DNA of 64,000 nucleotides. Source: Thunnus maccoyii (lineage: Eukaryota > Chordata > Actinopteri > Scombriformes > Scombridae). A model generated the notes under the pieces. It was not told where the DNA came from. It saw nothing but the letters and a program-made list of their open reading frames with translations, and made no database searches. The position numbers and the translations under genes are program-made. Each line of letters begins with the position of its first letter. Position 1 is the stretch's first letter. Shown here piece after piece: positions 31,850 through 44,159 of this stretch. The stretch is from the NCBI RefSeq assembly GCF_910596095.1, contig NC_056551.1, positions 14,153,501 to 14,217,500 of the forward strand. Reading direction: 5' to 3'.

Positions 31850-33850
31850 TATAGATTTTTCTGCACTGTAACATCCAGATTGGTAAGATACTGTGCCATC
31901 TGGTTTGAGCTCATAGGTGTAACAAGTTTCAGTTTTAAAAGGAGAGTCCTCATTTTATTTATGAGGCTGAAGATCTGAACATTTCATATCTGAGTGTAAT
32001 CTCTGAAGAGATTTAAGTCAGCATCTTTTTAATAACTACGCATCAGAGATAATGTTCTCTACATATAAGTGTAAGCTCTTTCCTACATACCGTGTGTGGC
32101 AATGCATAATTCATAATTTCCTTTCAAATGATAGTCGTATACAGTTAATAAGAAAACACTGCAAATTTTACCGTAGATTTCTGTACTTACTGTGTATGTT
32201 AATGTGGTACAATATTTATACAGTAGATAATGTAATACTAGTCTGAAACACAAACATTTTTATCCCCATGGGATAATTTAAGAAAATCAATTAAAGCCAG
32301 CAAGCACAAAACAAAAACCCTGATTACTGTTCAGTAAAATCACACTTCCACACTATTCATGAATATTCCTATTAGTAGTCAGTAATAAGTAAGTTAATTA
32401 AACACGGAAAAAGGTGAGTCACCTGAGAAACCTCACAGCAGCATAAGAGCTATAGAAAGGCCAGACAATTACTGTCGATGCGATAGTGGCAAACGATGCC
32501 AAATTATGCAAAGCAGTGAGGTGAAAAGGTTTAAAAAGTTGTGATGTAATTATGTGCAAAACATATGGAAATCACATTAGCAAAGAGATGCACCGTGGTC
32601 ACAGGTAGCCCCTCACCGACACTGACTAAATGACTCTTAATGTAAGCAACAGGTATAGTGAGTTATCACAAAATCACAATGAAAACAAACAATATGAGCT
32701 TAATAAAACAGATTTTAACTGCAGAACTATTACATGTAAGATGTTTCTGTTATTTTGTCCACAACCTGTAGTTTTAATTCATTAACCTGATTCAGTAAGA
32801 CACATTACATAAAGGATGATACAATTTAAAGCAGTAAGACATGTTTCAGAATCACTTTGCTTTAACCTGCTCATATATAATGTATTTGTATGTAATAATG
32901 GTGAAAATATGTATGCATCTTATCCTACAACCTACAGAAATATGTTATTGTCACTAATGGAATCCTTGAAAACACAAAGCAGCAAAAATTCACATTATCT
33001 TCACTTGATAAGAGGTTACATTTATTCTTTATTGTTGTACAAAAGCAATATCAGACCTAAGGAAAGAGACCTTCACGGGAAAGCAGCCTCATGCCTTCCA
33101 CTCAGTCAAACTAAGACAATAATAATTTAAAGGCTGTCCTTCCTGCAAGATATTGATTGATAAGACATTTTAAGTCAAATTCCAGTCATCATATCACGGC
33201 TTCAATGTTCAACATAAAGCTTTGAAGTGATTTTGCACTGGTGATTTAATATCTAGAAATCCCATGCCAAAGGCAAAGTTATGCTACAAATTCCCCTTCC
33301 TTTAATCTTCTCCAATTCATTCTTCACTGTGTTACTCTGACGACGACCAGCAAGTATATATATCTATATATCAATATATCTATATATACATATAAAAGTA
33401 TCAAAATCCAGCCCTTCATTCATGTTGTGGAATTATTCTACTGATGCTGCAAAGTGCTAAAAAAACAGTAATCACATTAATACAGTATGTCCTTTAAATG
33501 CAGACACAACCCTGTGATTTGACATTTTCCATATGCACATTTCAGTGGAGGATACACAATGTTCTGCTGCTCATCTTAGCCCCTCACATTCAAATGCATT
33601 TATAATGATAAACCCTTTAATAATGTGCTTTTCACCTTTTAGTGTGAGAATGTATTGGTGCTGGTAAAAGCATAGTTAGTCAATAATGGTCTCCCATTTT
33701 GTAAATGTCATGACCTATTGCCAGTAGAATGCTGTTTTAATTTTGCATGTATCCTTGGACTGAATACTCTGCTTTGTTAGACATCTGACCTCAAGAAAAG
33801 TTGTTAAAGTTCTGTTAAAACAGCTGAAAAACTGCTTTTTTTTAAACATT
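31850..33850. other. Non-coding stretch upstream of prlhr
   Basis: AT-rich sequence that would be 5' UTR intron or promoter of prlhr. A TATATC-type microsatellite is at about 33353-33396. Nothing else is recognisable. Confidence 0.45.
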
Positions 33851-33880
33851 TTGGACAGTGACAGATTGAGCTTTGCTGCC

Positions 33881-36842
33881 ATGGAGGGTAATCACAGTGG
33901 CTTGTCTGGAAGCACACAGCCATCTGTGGCTGGAGAACAGACAGATGGACACATTTACGAGGTTGCCGTGCAGAACAGCTCCACCAACCGCAGCTCCCAG
34001 TTTGCAGATGTGGCACTGCTGCAGACGTTCAAGCCTCTCATCATCCCCTGTTACGTGCTGGTGGTAGTGGTGGGCGTCTTTGGGAACTACCTGCTCCTCT
34101 ACGTCATCTGCCGTACCCGCAAGATGCACAATGTCACCAACTTCTTCATAGGAAACTTGGCCTTCTCTGACATGCTTATGTGCGTGACGTGTGTCCCCTT
34201 CACTCTCGCCTACGCCTTCAACCCTCACGGTTGGGTTTTTGGCTGCTCAATGTGTTATCTGGTGTTTCTCATCCAACCTGTCACAGTCTATGTTTCAGTC
34301 TTCACGCTCACAGCTATTGCTGTTGACAGGTGGGTGAATCTCTCTGAAATGCCACTCAGATCAATTTTTTTCTTTGCCTGTTTTGTCCTTCATCATCTCT
34401 TTCCTTCAGTGGTGTTTGTGCTGCCACTTGCAAAACAGATTTATATCTCAGGAGACTGCCCTGGTTAGATAATGGTCAAATAAAATAAAGTGAATTCCCT
34501 CTCTATATTCATGCATTTACTTCACATTTCAAACACCATTTCAAATATGAGTGGTGTGTAATTGACAGAAATGAGACAATCAGAAAATGATATCCCATTT
34601 GTAGTAATTAAGAAATTAGGTGTGAAGATGGACTGATTAATCAGTGTGTACTTGCAATAGCAACACTTTAAAAAAAGGGCTCATGCTTAATAAATGCATG
34701 GCTAAAATATTACACATCATGATTCAGCGCATGCATCAATACATGATGTAACTTTGACTCCACCAGCTTAATATTAATCAGTGATGAAGGCTTTATTAGC
34801 TCATGTGACTGTACAATAAATTAGAAACTTTAATTAGCAAGTTAATTCATAGATTAATTAACACAGCTGCAGGATTTTAGAAGATGACTCCATTTCAGAA
34901 TGTATAAACAGAGACCAAAGAGTTTGAGCTTGCAGCAATGTGTACCTGATAGGAGCCGACCAAGATCCAATTATCCTGTTTTGTACTTTGCGCACAGACA
35001 GAAGAATCAGACATGTGCTGTGAAGAGATGTCTCCCATTAGACCCCTGAGATCCAAAGACTCTCTGCTGCTCGCTGTACAAAAAACTCACATCTACAGCA
35101 AAGCCGCCTTCTGCAGTTTTGCTCTCGAACTGTTGATTTCTCTCCCTCCAGTGCTGACGACAGCAGCATTAATTGAAGCTTTTCAGCACCACTTGAAAAC
35201 TTACCTTGGCTTTGCTTTCACGTAAAATTACTGCTCCACTTTCTTTTTGTTGTGTAAACCTCTGATCAATGTCAAAAGTTACAAATGTAAATGATTTTCC
35301 TCTCTTTTCTTGTCAAATGACACAGGTGTATGTTAAAATTGTCTGCTGTTTCTCTCTAAATGTTTCTGGTTGTCTCATATTACAGTTTTATTTTAAAGAG
35401 GCTTAAGAAACGCGCTGGTCTGAGCTTCTGCTTCACAGTTTTTCAAGTCTGGTCAGGTGCCAAAATGAACATTGAAACAAGTTTTACTTGCTGTAATCAT
35501 TTGTCCTGTTCATACAGACCATTAAGAGATCCCTACATAATGCACTTACAATGTAGGGGATGGGTGACAAAATCCACAGCCCTCCTTTTGTGCAAAAATG
35601 TACTTAAGTGGATATTTTTCTTTTTAGTGCCAAAGTCCTTCTTTTTGTTAGAATCTTTTTACTGCAGCTGAACAGAAAAGTCAGTCGAGACACGAAGAGA
35701 ATTTTTTACTAAAAAGACTGTGACTGTGGAAGATTTTGAAGACTGGAAGACTTTATTTGACTAACTCAGATGGCTGAAGCTTCATATTGACTGCAGATAA
35801 ACTTTCAAATACATTTCTGCATGGAAGGAGGCTTGTGGATTATATCACCCATCTCTTATATTGTAAGTACATTATAAAGGGATCTAATGGTCATTATGAA
35901 CAAGAGGAATGATTATGGCAAGAAAAGCCTATTTCAATGTTCATTTGGGCAACTGACTGTTGTTTTAAGACAGACTTGAAAAATTGTGAACCCATCCTTT
36001 AAAGCTAATTAACTAATTTAACATTTATAAAGCAAGTAATCACATGAACAACTGTAATAGTGATGAACCTTTATTAATTTTATGCTGCAGGAGTTCATGA
36101 TAAATGCATTAATTCATACATGAAATCATGATTAGTCATGCATTAAGCATGAGGGTTTTTTTCACCCTTATTATTAAGTACAACTCTTTCTTTTCCATTT
36201 TATTGCAGATATTATGCGACAGTGCACCCCCTGAAGAAACGTACATCTGTGGCTACCTGCGCCTCTGTCCTCACTGGAATCTGGCTGCTGTCTTGTGGGC
36301 TGGTAGCTCCTGCAGTGATCCACACCTATCATGTAGAGTTCAAAGAGGAAGGCTTCACCATCTGTGAGGAGTTCTGGTTGGGTCAAGAGACAGAGAGACG
36401 TGCTTATGCGTACAGCACCCTGCTGATCACATATGTTCTGCCATTGTCTGCTGTCTTTGTCTCTTATCTCTGCATCACTGTCAAGCTGAAGAAATGTGTC
36501 GCTCCAGGCAACAGGACACAAGGTCAGACGGGTGCTCAGCAAGCTCGTAAGAGAAAGATCTTTCGCTTGGTTGCACTTTTGGTGTCAGCCTTTGCAGTGT
36601 GCTGGCTTCCTATTCATGTATTCAATGTGCTGCGAGACATTGACATTCACATCATCAACAAGCGCTACTTTTTGCTTATCCAGCTGCTGTGCCACCTGTG
36701 TGCCATGAGCTCGTCTTGTTGTAACCCCTTCCTGTATGCATGGCTACATGACCGCTTCCGCACCGAGTTGAGGAAGATGTTCAAGTGCAATCGTCGCATT
36801 GGAGTGCCTGCCAATCACTGTGCTGCCAGTGTGGTCCTGTGA
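33881..36842 (+). CDS. prlhr: Prolactin-releasing-peptide receptor (PRLHR/GPR10 family)
   Basis: Class A peptide GPCR of the plasma membrane. Two exons, 33881-34329 and 36209-36842, give 1083 nt and 360 residues. The ATG at 33881 sits in a strong context (GCTGCCATGG). The N-terminus has NxS/T sites (NHS, NSS, NRS). Family signatures include HNVTNFFIGNLAFSDMLMC (TM2), PVTVYVSVFTLTAIAVDR (TM3), VCWLPIHVFN (TM6) and NPFLY (TM7). ECL2 has the expected Cys in CEEFW. The C-terminus ends ASVVL, close to the PDZ-ligand end SVVI of human PRLHR. The intron falls within the Arg codon of the DRY motif (AG|A), and splicing restores DRYYATVHP. Teleosts have several prlhr paralogues; I cannot tell which one this is. 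Confidence 0.92.
34330..36208 (+). other. prlhr: prlhr intron
   Basis: A 1.9-kb intron with a GTGGGT donor and a TATTGCAG acceptor after a pyrimidine-rich tract. AT-rich; no additional exon or named repeat is visible. Confidence 0.75.
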
Positions 36843-36959
36843 TAACCTGGTGAAGAGGATCCTTTGTTGTTATTGAACTGTAAGTTCCTGATTCATCTTG
36901 AATACAAGTGGAAACTTTGGTGTGTCACCAAATGAATGGTGTTTATCCTCTGGCCACTA

Positions 36960-37330
36960 ACAACATCTACAGAAACGTTCATGGCAATCCACTAATTACC
37001 TATGTTGTGTACAAAGATGATCTATTGGTCAAGGGTGGCTCTTGGAGTGAGGTCAGTCCTCTGGGGAGCATGAAGGTGTTAATCCAGTCATTAGAGTTTG
37101 AGATATAATATGAACAAATACAAACATTGGTCAAGGGAAACCTTCACATGACGGTGGTGTTAGATGAAAGGTCAGGGGGGGTCAATACCATCTGAAGAGG
37201 GTCAAGAACAGCACAGTATGTCTTTGACTTTCGTCCCCTGGCAACCATGAACATTCATCATTCAACCTCCCAAACCAATCAAGCCAGTAGTTGTTGAGAT
37301 ATCTCTCTCTGGAACACCATTATTAAAGGT
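36960..37330 (+). repeat. Decayed dispersed teleost repeat
   Basis: Phrases such as TTCATGGCAATCCA, CCTCTGGGGAGCATGAA and AGTTGTTGAGATATCTC resemble, from memory, a very common fish repeat (TTTCATGGCAATCCATCC, CTCTGGGGACCATGAA, AGTTGTTGAGATATTTC). The pieces occur more than once here, suggesting two old copies or a duplicated one. They lie in the prlhr 3' UTR or just past it. Confidence 0.5.
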
Positions 37331-38022
37331 TGCCCGTCCTTTGACCAGCACTGCTACTGGAGCAAGTACTACCAGCCAGGCTAAAAGATAAATGTTCACT
37401 ATTAATTTCATGCTTTGTAAATGAAATATTCCAATGAAAACAGAAAATGAGAGAAAACTATGTGGAGATGTGTGAATGTTTGAAATCTATGAAATTGCAT
37501 ATATGTACTACTGTACCTTCATGTTATATCTGTCCTGTAATGCTGAAAATGTGAGATGAGACCTTAATGGCAACAGATGAATGCTGATAAATATTTGAAA
37601 AAGCTAGCTCAGGGTAGTGCAGGGTAGCAAAGTGCAGCTGTATTGGACATGAAGAGAAAATGAGAGCATTGGTTCATTGTGTTATTTCAATAGTCATTGC
37701 AGAGGTTGTTTCCACCAGGGAACTGGTGTCAGAACTAATCGTTGTGTGGTGCTCCTATATGGAGCCCAGTGGAATCAATTAAATTCATGAACTTGCTCCC
37801 CCTAGGGTTTAATTTTTTTAAAGCCTGTAGGTCATGAATATGCACCTTAATACATAATTGATCAAATTATTTCTGATAGCATTATGTAATGGCTGTACAA
37901 AAAAAGGAAACCATTGTATTGGTGTGGCTGGCTCTCTGTTGCTTTTCATGTGTTCTTTGCTCTCTGTAGTTTCTATTGCCTCTTCACATTTGATATGAAT
38001 AGTGCAATATTGATTTATGTGG

Positions 38023-38028
38023 AATAAA
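38023..38028 (+). terminator. prlhr: Candidate prlhr polyadenylation signal (AATAAA)
   Basis: First canonical AATAAA found downstream of the stop codon, about 1.2 kb past it. A second one is at 38495-38500, so the 3' UTR length is uncertain. Confidence 0.4.
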
Positions 38029-38509
38029 AGGGAACACATTTAGTAGTCCTAAAATAATGAGGATGTTCTCAAAAACTCATTACAGGCTGTCTGTTTTCAT
38101 TGTCTTCATTCTATTTTCCATTATTTATTGTGCATTAAAACTATCATGTCTTTTGTTCTGTATGCTCTGTGTGCATATTTGTCTTCATCCTGCAGGCGAA
38201 CGGGACAAATTTATCTTTGCAACAGTGATAACTCAAGGTCAACAAGTTTGAAGTGCTACTGTCACTAGAATGATTAAACTTCACTTTTTCTACAGTAGAT
38301 GTAAAACTTACGTGTCATTTTCTGATATGAAGGGACTCAGTTACTTAATGGTTTTGGGTGCATGTAAGGTGTCTTATAATCTTAAAATAACTGTTAGTGA
38401 ATTGTGTATATGATTTGTAGTGAGACATGTAACAAAAGTATCGTTTGATGTGTAGCCTGTTCTACTCTATGAACACACACAGTGGAAAATTGTGAATAAA
38501 AAAACCAAA

Positions 38510-40149
38510 TAACTTCTCTGCTTAAGATCAGTGTGACTGCATGATGGATGTGGAACAAATGAAATTATACTGAACTTGGTCAGAGTGCGGCTGCACCGCT
38601 GAATATGCTAATTAAATAACAGGGAAGATGGAAGTGTTTTCTGCATATCAACTAGGCCTGTTAAGGACATTGAAACAAGGTGATAATTTATTGATCTCTT
38701 TGATCATTTTAGCACACTTGGTGCTTGCCAAAAATGACATCACTTTCTAAAGCTGAATGAAATTTTTACAGTTATGCAGCCAAATAGACACAATTCTGTG
38801 CAGTAAATAGACACCGTTCTGTGTCTATTTACTGCATTTTTTATCTCTGATGAAAAGTATAAGGCAGCAACATGTCAGTTTCTGTATTTCATTTCGGCTC
38901 TGGATCCTGTGCCGACTGCATACAATATTCTTTGTGTTCTATGACATTAAATCATGATCTTAGATCATCTTCCAAAAGCAAGCTCAGTCCTTTCTGAAAC
39001 AAAATAAAATATTAAACTTAATAAAAACCCAGGGGCTGATGTGAATCTAGAACTCCATACTTATATTCAGACAAGCATACTGACATTTTCTGTAACAAAT
39101 AATGGAGAAGTTACACCACAGGTTGATATATTTCTTAAAGTCCAACTGAAATTAAACTATTTTTTGTCTACTAGAGTATACATATATATGCTCTATAAAT
39201 CCCTCATCCTGTGTTCTCCTTTAAAAAAAAAAAAAAAAAAAGTCAGAAACCAAAAGGAAGAAATTTTCTATTTTAAAATCTTTGTTATGATGGTGCCCCT
39301 AGTGTTGCATTATTTCAAGGAAATATTGTTCCATCATCTGCTTACGTAGCTGGAGCCCTTATTTTCATACAGCAAAGCAAATCTTTAATAAAAAATATAC
39401 ATTTTTATCATAGTTAGAGCAGACAGTCACACTGCGCCTTATGGCATCCTGCTACACAAACAGAAAAGCCACAGACTCCAGGGCCCATTTCACTAAATTT
39501 ACAACATGCAGGCAGCAACTTGCAACATTAGATCATTTCCTCTCATGCACAATACCAGGACCCTGAAACCAAAGCAGATAGATGGAATTAATCCTAATTA
39601 AGTTTATTATTTACACTTATGCTTTTCCTACTGTGACGTGTCCACATGTCGTCAGTGGAAAAGGCCTATTTAAAAAGGAAAGAGTTGCTATAAATGTGAA
39701 AACCCATAAAATGTCCCAGACATTCCACATTGTGAACATAGTAAATGATTTAATAGCAGGCACTTTCATGTTAGGGTTAAGCCTAAATGTTCAGTAGGGA
39801 TTCTCATACTGTGTTTTTTGCTGATTGCACATCATGTAGTGTGACCAGTAATTTTGTAACCATAACACAATTTCATTTCAAGGATTTTGAAGGTTAACTG
39901 AGTATAAGCAGCAAAATAGTTAATACATACATTCTGTTACTTAGACATGCTAAAACTTAATTTTAAGAAAGTTGTGTAATCTCTTATGATCTCAATAAGT
40001 CTTACAGAGGTGAAAAAAAACTGCATCCTTTTTGTAATGCTCCTAAAATAGAGAGTGCTTTAAGCTTAAAAAAAAGATATGTTTTCCTTACATATCAAAT
40101 AACCAAGGAAGTAAACACTGGTCTTGATACGTAACCATAATTGACCGCA
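38510..40149. other. Spacer between prlhr and brf2
   Basis: Convergent 3' ends flank this AT-rich spacer. It holds the hairpin at 38799-38836 and an A-run at 39223-39241. I see no gene. The brf2 3' UTR must lie in its right part; a minus-strand AATAAA at 39603-39608 is one possible signal. Confidence 0.5.
38799..38836. repeat. Perfect 16-bp inverted repeat, 6-nt loop, with overlapping direct repeat
   Basis: Arms 38799-38814 and 38821-38836 are exact reverse complements. The left arm also overlaps a near-direct repeat (AAATAGACACAATTCTGTG then AAATAGACACCGTTCTGTG), a pattern expected from a replication template switch. Confidence 0.9.
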
Positions 40150-43100
40150 TTATGATTTCTCATTCTCAGACAAGTACAACATCTTCTGTGTCAGAGCAAA
40201 GTCTCGGGCTTCCTGAGGAGTGCGAATGTAAGAGTCAATTTCACTGTCAGAGATTTCCTCATAACCAGTTACATCCCTAAGCTCTGGCTGCTCCACTCTC
40301 CTTTTCTTAGCATGAATCACACATGGGGGAGCAAACAACACTCTCTTCCCCCAGTTTTGTGCTGGATCTTGGCTCTCCTGAGTGCCTGTGTCACTGTGCG
40401 GCCCAGACATTGTGCATGGATTACCATCTCCATCTCCTGGATGCTCAGCCCTTTCAGCATTCGGTTCACATTCTTTCACAGAGGACGTTTTCAGAGACTG
40501 ATCTACAAGCTCAGAGATTTGGGAGTCCTCACAGCCGGCCTGACACTCTGCCAGCAGAGTAACCTCATGGGTTCTCAGAGCCCTCCGTAGCAGTGCATAC
40601 CTGTTCATCAGAATGTCCTCCACCTGTCGAACAACATTATCTGGCGTCACCGCTTCCCTGACCCAGGGGATCTCCTTACCCAGCTTACACAGTACCTCCT
40701 TTATCTCGGTTATTCTCTTCAAAGCAGACTTGTTCTTATTCACTTTGGCTAACTGACAGAATTTCTCCAGAGAGAATTTGAGACGTTGCTTGTTGGGATT
40801 CAAGGACTGCCAAGCTAAAAAGACTGACGCCATCATAATGGGGATGGGCTTACGGCCGGTCACGATCCAGGAATCTGCTGCTAGCTCCACCAGGGCCACG
40901 GCACGTTTGGTCAGGTCCTTGGAGTTCTCAGCAAATTCTTCAGGAACGTGAAGCGAGCTAATTTTGTATCTGACAGAGAGAAAAACACTCAGCAAACATA
41001 GACATAATCTTCACATCTTTTAGGATAAAGGCTACACAGAGTCTGGATGAATATGTCTAAGAGTGTATCTGTTCTCTTTTCTGCCTGGTAGACATTATTC
41101 ATGTTAAATTAGTCCAATTAAGACAATTGGGAGAGCTGCTCATGTCTGAGTTTTTCAAAATTTTTAAATGCCAAAGTACAAACAGTGCAGGGAGATGCCA
41201 ATGTTTTATTTCAGACAGATCTACTTTTATTTTACTTCTACTTTAATTAAACTAAAATCAACTAAATGATCATTCCTGTCCACTAATGAAAATGAGTAAA
41301 TAATAAAAAGGACAATTTCTTGTAGGCCTAAGTCACAAAAAATCTTCAACAGGCTGTAAGATTAGTTAAATTACCAGTTAGTCATTTTGTTAAAAATCTG
41401 ATTCATCAGTGTAACTTTTGTTATTGTTTTGTTATTATACAAAAAAATGTCTTGCTGAGAGGCCTGTTAACACTTTATATTGCTGGTAAGCAAACAAAAA
41501 CATTCAGACCACTGTTCTTTACTTACTCCTGACTGTGGGCCTCCATTACATCTGTGACGTTGACGATTGGAGCCTCGATGTTAAGGATCTTGACCATCTC
41601 TTGATAGATGGCACCCACCACCATTGGGTCGGCATCCAGCAGGCAGCTGATGGTTCCCATGGTAATGGGCCAATTGAGCAGTCTGCAGCTTACAAGCACA
41701 CAGCAACCAGCAAGGATTTCTTTCTTCTGGAGGCTCACTCTGATGAAAGTTTCATGCTGATAGGCCCGGTTATAAAAGGTCTGTGAGAGATCCAAGATTT
41801 CATCGTGGACCCTGAGAGTCCGGCATAGGGCTTTCAGATGCTGCAGACCTGTAGAGATAGTGCATGAGCATGTGCATGTGAGAGCAGCGGGATCAGTGGG
41901 GATAGAGAGGAGGTAATATGTAATAATATCTCTAACAAGCAAAAGCTCCCCTTTGAGGGAAGATCTCACCTTTTATCAGGTTCATACACGGCTTCTTGGT
42001 CACAGCTGTTGTTCGGCTGTAGCTGACGACTGTAAAACGCACAGAGTTAAGGCAAAATGTGATAAGAGGGTTGCTGAGATAGAAACACTGAAACCTTACT
42101 GGTTTACATCAACTTGTAGACACCTGCGTGTAATCTGATCAAGATTAGAAACGCTATCTTAATCTTAACCATGTCATTTAAATGTTGCCAAAACCAAAAT
42201 ACAAAGAAGAAACCAATATTGTCCCACAGTGTTTCATTATGTTTTCCACAGTTCCACTTAATTCCAATATTGAACACACATTAGCCAGCTGGAGACTCTG
42301 TGCTGTGGCCTGGCGAGTTAATAGGTAGTCAGTTCAGCAATCAGCAGCACAGCAAACATAAAGATTAAAAGTTAAAATGTCTAAATACACTCTGGTTTCT
42401 CTGCTTTTTCAATGAACTGCAGGTCATTTCAGCTACATGCTAACTGCTCTCTTATCACAGAAACTATCCTTCACAAAGAATCACTGTTCATTCCAGTGAC
42501 CTGACACAAGCAGCATGGATTATTCATTAAAGAGCAGGACTCAACTGAAAACATCAATCAGTGGTTTTAGACTTCCCCAGGTTTTGAGAAGATATCTGCC
42601 TCCACCCCAATAAAATGGAGGTGAATGGAATTTCAAGTCAATTGAAGTCAATTTTTATTCGTATAGCTCAGTATCATAAATCACAGATTTGCCTTGTACT
42701 TATAGCATTGAAAAATAAAACTTTTTTTCTTTAGCATGTTCCCTAGAGGTTAGCACAATTCAAAATACTTTTTACATGACTGACAAGCTCATATAAGCAT
42801 AACATAAGTAAGACAGTATATATACAAAAAAAGAGACTGATGCACACAAATAGAAACAAGAAAACTGAAATAATACAACCAATAATGACCAAACAACATT
42901 TTAAATAAGCTAAAGAGGTAGGTTTTAAGATAAAGTGTACAGAAAGTGTATTCATACTTTCTGCTGCTCTCAGATCATCGGACAGCTAGCCTATAGGCTG
43001 TCTCAAAATTCAACATTTCCACAACAGGAAGTAGTTGCAATGAAAAATATTCACAGTGAGGTGACGTCTGTGGCTTATTCATAATAATCACGTCGTTGAT

Positions 43101-43874
43101 ATTGTTTAATAGAATATCTCAAAGCACTGTGTAAATAAAATCATAACTGTCTGCGAGGATAAGTGAGAAAACATGTTTTATGATTTGGGTAAACTTGCCC
43201 TTTAGTCATTTCATCTGGAACGTTTAACCGGTGTTTCGGTTTAAGGAGTGACCGTGTTAACTGGTGACTTTCAGCCGAGTGCGTGAGCGGTTGTCATAGT
43301 GATAGCAGTTGTTGAAAACACGAACAGGACACATAGAAAGCCTTAAAATGCTCTTATATTGAATGCCAAGTACAGTACATATATTCATCTGGTACTTTTT
43401 TGTCTGACATTATGTAAATTAAATGGTGTCGCCAACAATTAAAGCGTTCACATTTCCAGACAAGTTAAACAGACGAAAAGCTGGTCAACTTGTGAGACAT
43501 TGTTGTAATGATACTTTTACTTAAGTAAAGGATCTGAGTACTTCTTCCAACACTGCAGATCACAGAATCTGACGGGTAACCAAATACGATGTAACACCGA
43601 TGTAACACCGTCACTACGAGCAACCTTTCAGCATCCGGCTGAAAGTCGCCAGTAACACGGTCACTCGTTAAACCGAAACACCGGACAGACGTCGCTTGTT
43701 TTGCCACAACGCCAGACTGTTCATACCTGAGCCTCCGACCGGGTCATTGGCCAGCGCTCCTTCAGACACCACCGAGCCGCAGTCCACACACACCAGCTGC
43801 GCCTGAGAGTACAAATCATCATCGACGATGTTTGACGAGCCGCAGCCCGGGCACTTCAACCCCGCGCTAGACAT
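40150..43874 (-). CDS. brf2: TFIIB-related factor 2 (BRF2), RNA polymerase III
   Basis: Nuclear initiation factor that, with TBP and BDP1, recruits Pol III to type 3 promoters (U6, 7SK and similar). Four exons, 43727-43874, 41970-42029, 41527-41848 and 40150-40969, total 1350 nt and 449 residues with consistent phases. A zinc ribbon is at the N-terminus (Cys8, Cys11, Cys29, Cys32). Two cyclin-fold regions follow, with [16 protein letters not shown] and [20 protein letters not shown] as family blocks. The C-terminal block with [19 protein letters not shown] matches the BRF2 TBP-anchoring end. Cys393 in VLFAPPC aligns with human Cys361, the described redox-sensing residue. It is about 30 residues longer than human BRF2 (419), mainly in the linker before that block. 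It lies next to rab11fip1, as in human 8p11. Confidence 0.95.
42630..42705. repeat. Fragment of a dispersed fish repeat
   Basis: The phrase starting with CAATTTTTATTCGTATAGCTC and continuing through CACAGATTTGCC resembles a retroelement 3' tail common in teleosts (TTTATTTATATAGCCCAATATCACAAAT). It is short and decayed. The family is assigned from memory. Confidence 0.4.
43228..43684. mobile_element. Foldback/MITE-like element with long terminal inverted repeats
   Basis: The left arm 43228-43277 (CCGGTGTTTCGGTTTAA... to TCAGCCG) is the reverse complement of 43636-43684 with only a few mismatches. A weaker match extends each arm inward to about 80 bp. The spacer of about 300 bp has no coding potential. 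No clear target duplication is seen, so the superfamily is open. It lies in brf2 intron 1, about 40 bp from exon 1. Confidence 0.7.
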
Positions 43875-44159
43875 CTCCCCGAAATAAATCTGCTGCTGCT
43901 GCCCGGGGAGACAACTAAAGACAACAACACAGCAAAACAGGTGTTCAATTAAGTCGGAACACCTGCGATAGAACGGAACCCATCTTGAAACACTGTAAAC
44001 AGCTGTTGAACGACCAATGAACGTTGTTGTCGCCGCTCCGAAATGTGTCCGTGTAGATACAACATTCGACAGGTTCCGCTTGGTGCTGTAATACATTAAT
44101 CCATTCTTTCCTTCTTTTTCTTTTTTGTTTCTTTCTTAACATACAAAACACTTACAGTT

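Larger units (their letters stand above)
42030..43726 (-). other. brf2: brf2 intron 1
   Basis: A 1.7-kb intron. It holds a fish repeat-like fragment around 42630-42705 (TTTTTATTCGTATAGCTCAGTATCATAAATC style) and the foldback element at 43228-43684. No extra exon is seen. Confidence 0.7.

Noticed and set aside
33851-33880. In-frame upstream extension of the prlhr reading frame
   Set aside because: It would start at TTG, and it contains the likely splice acceptor (TTGGACAG). The ATG at 33881 has a strong Kozak context.
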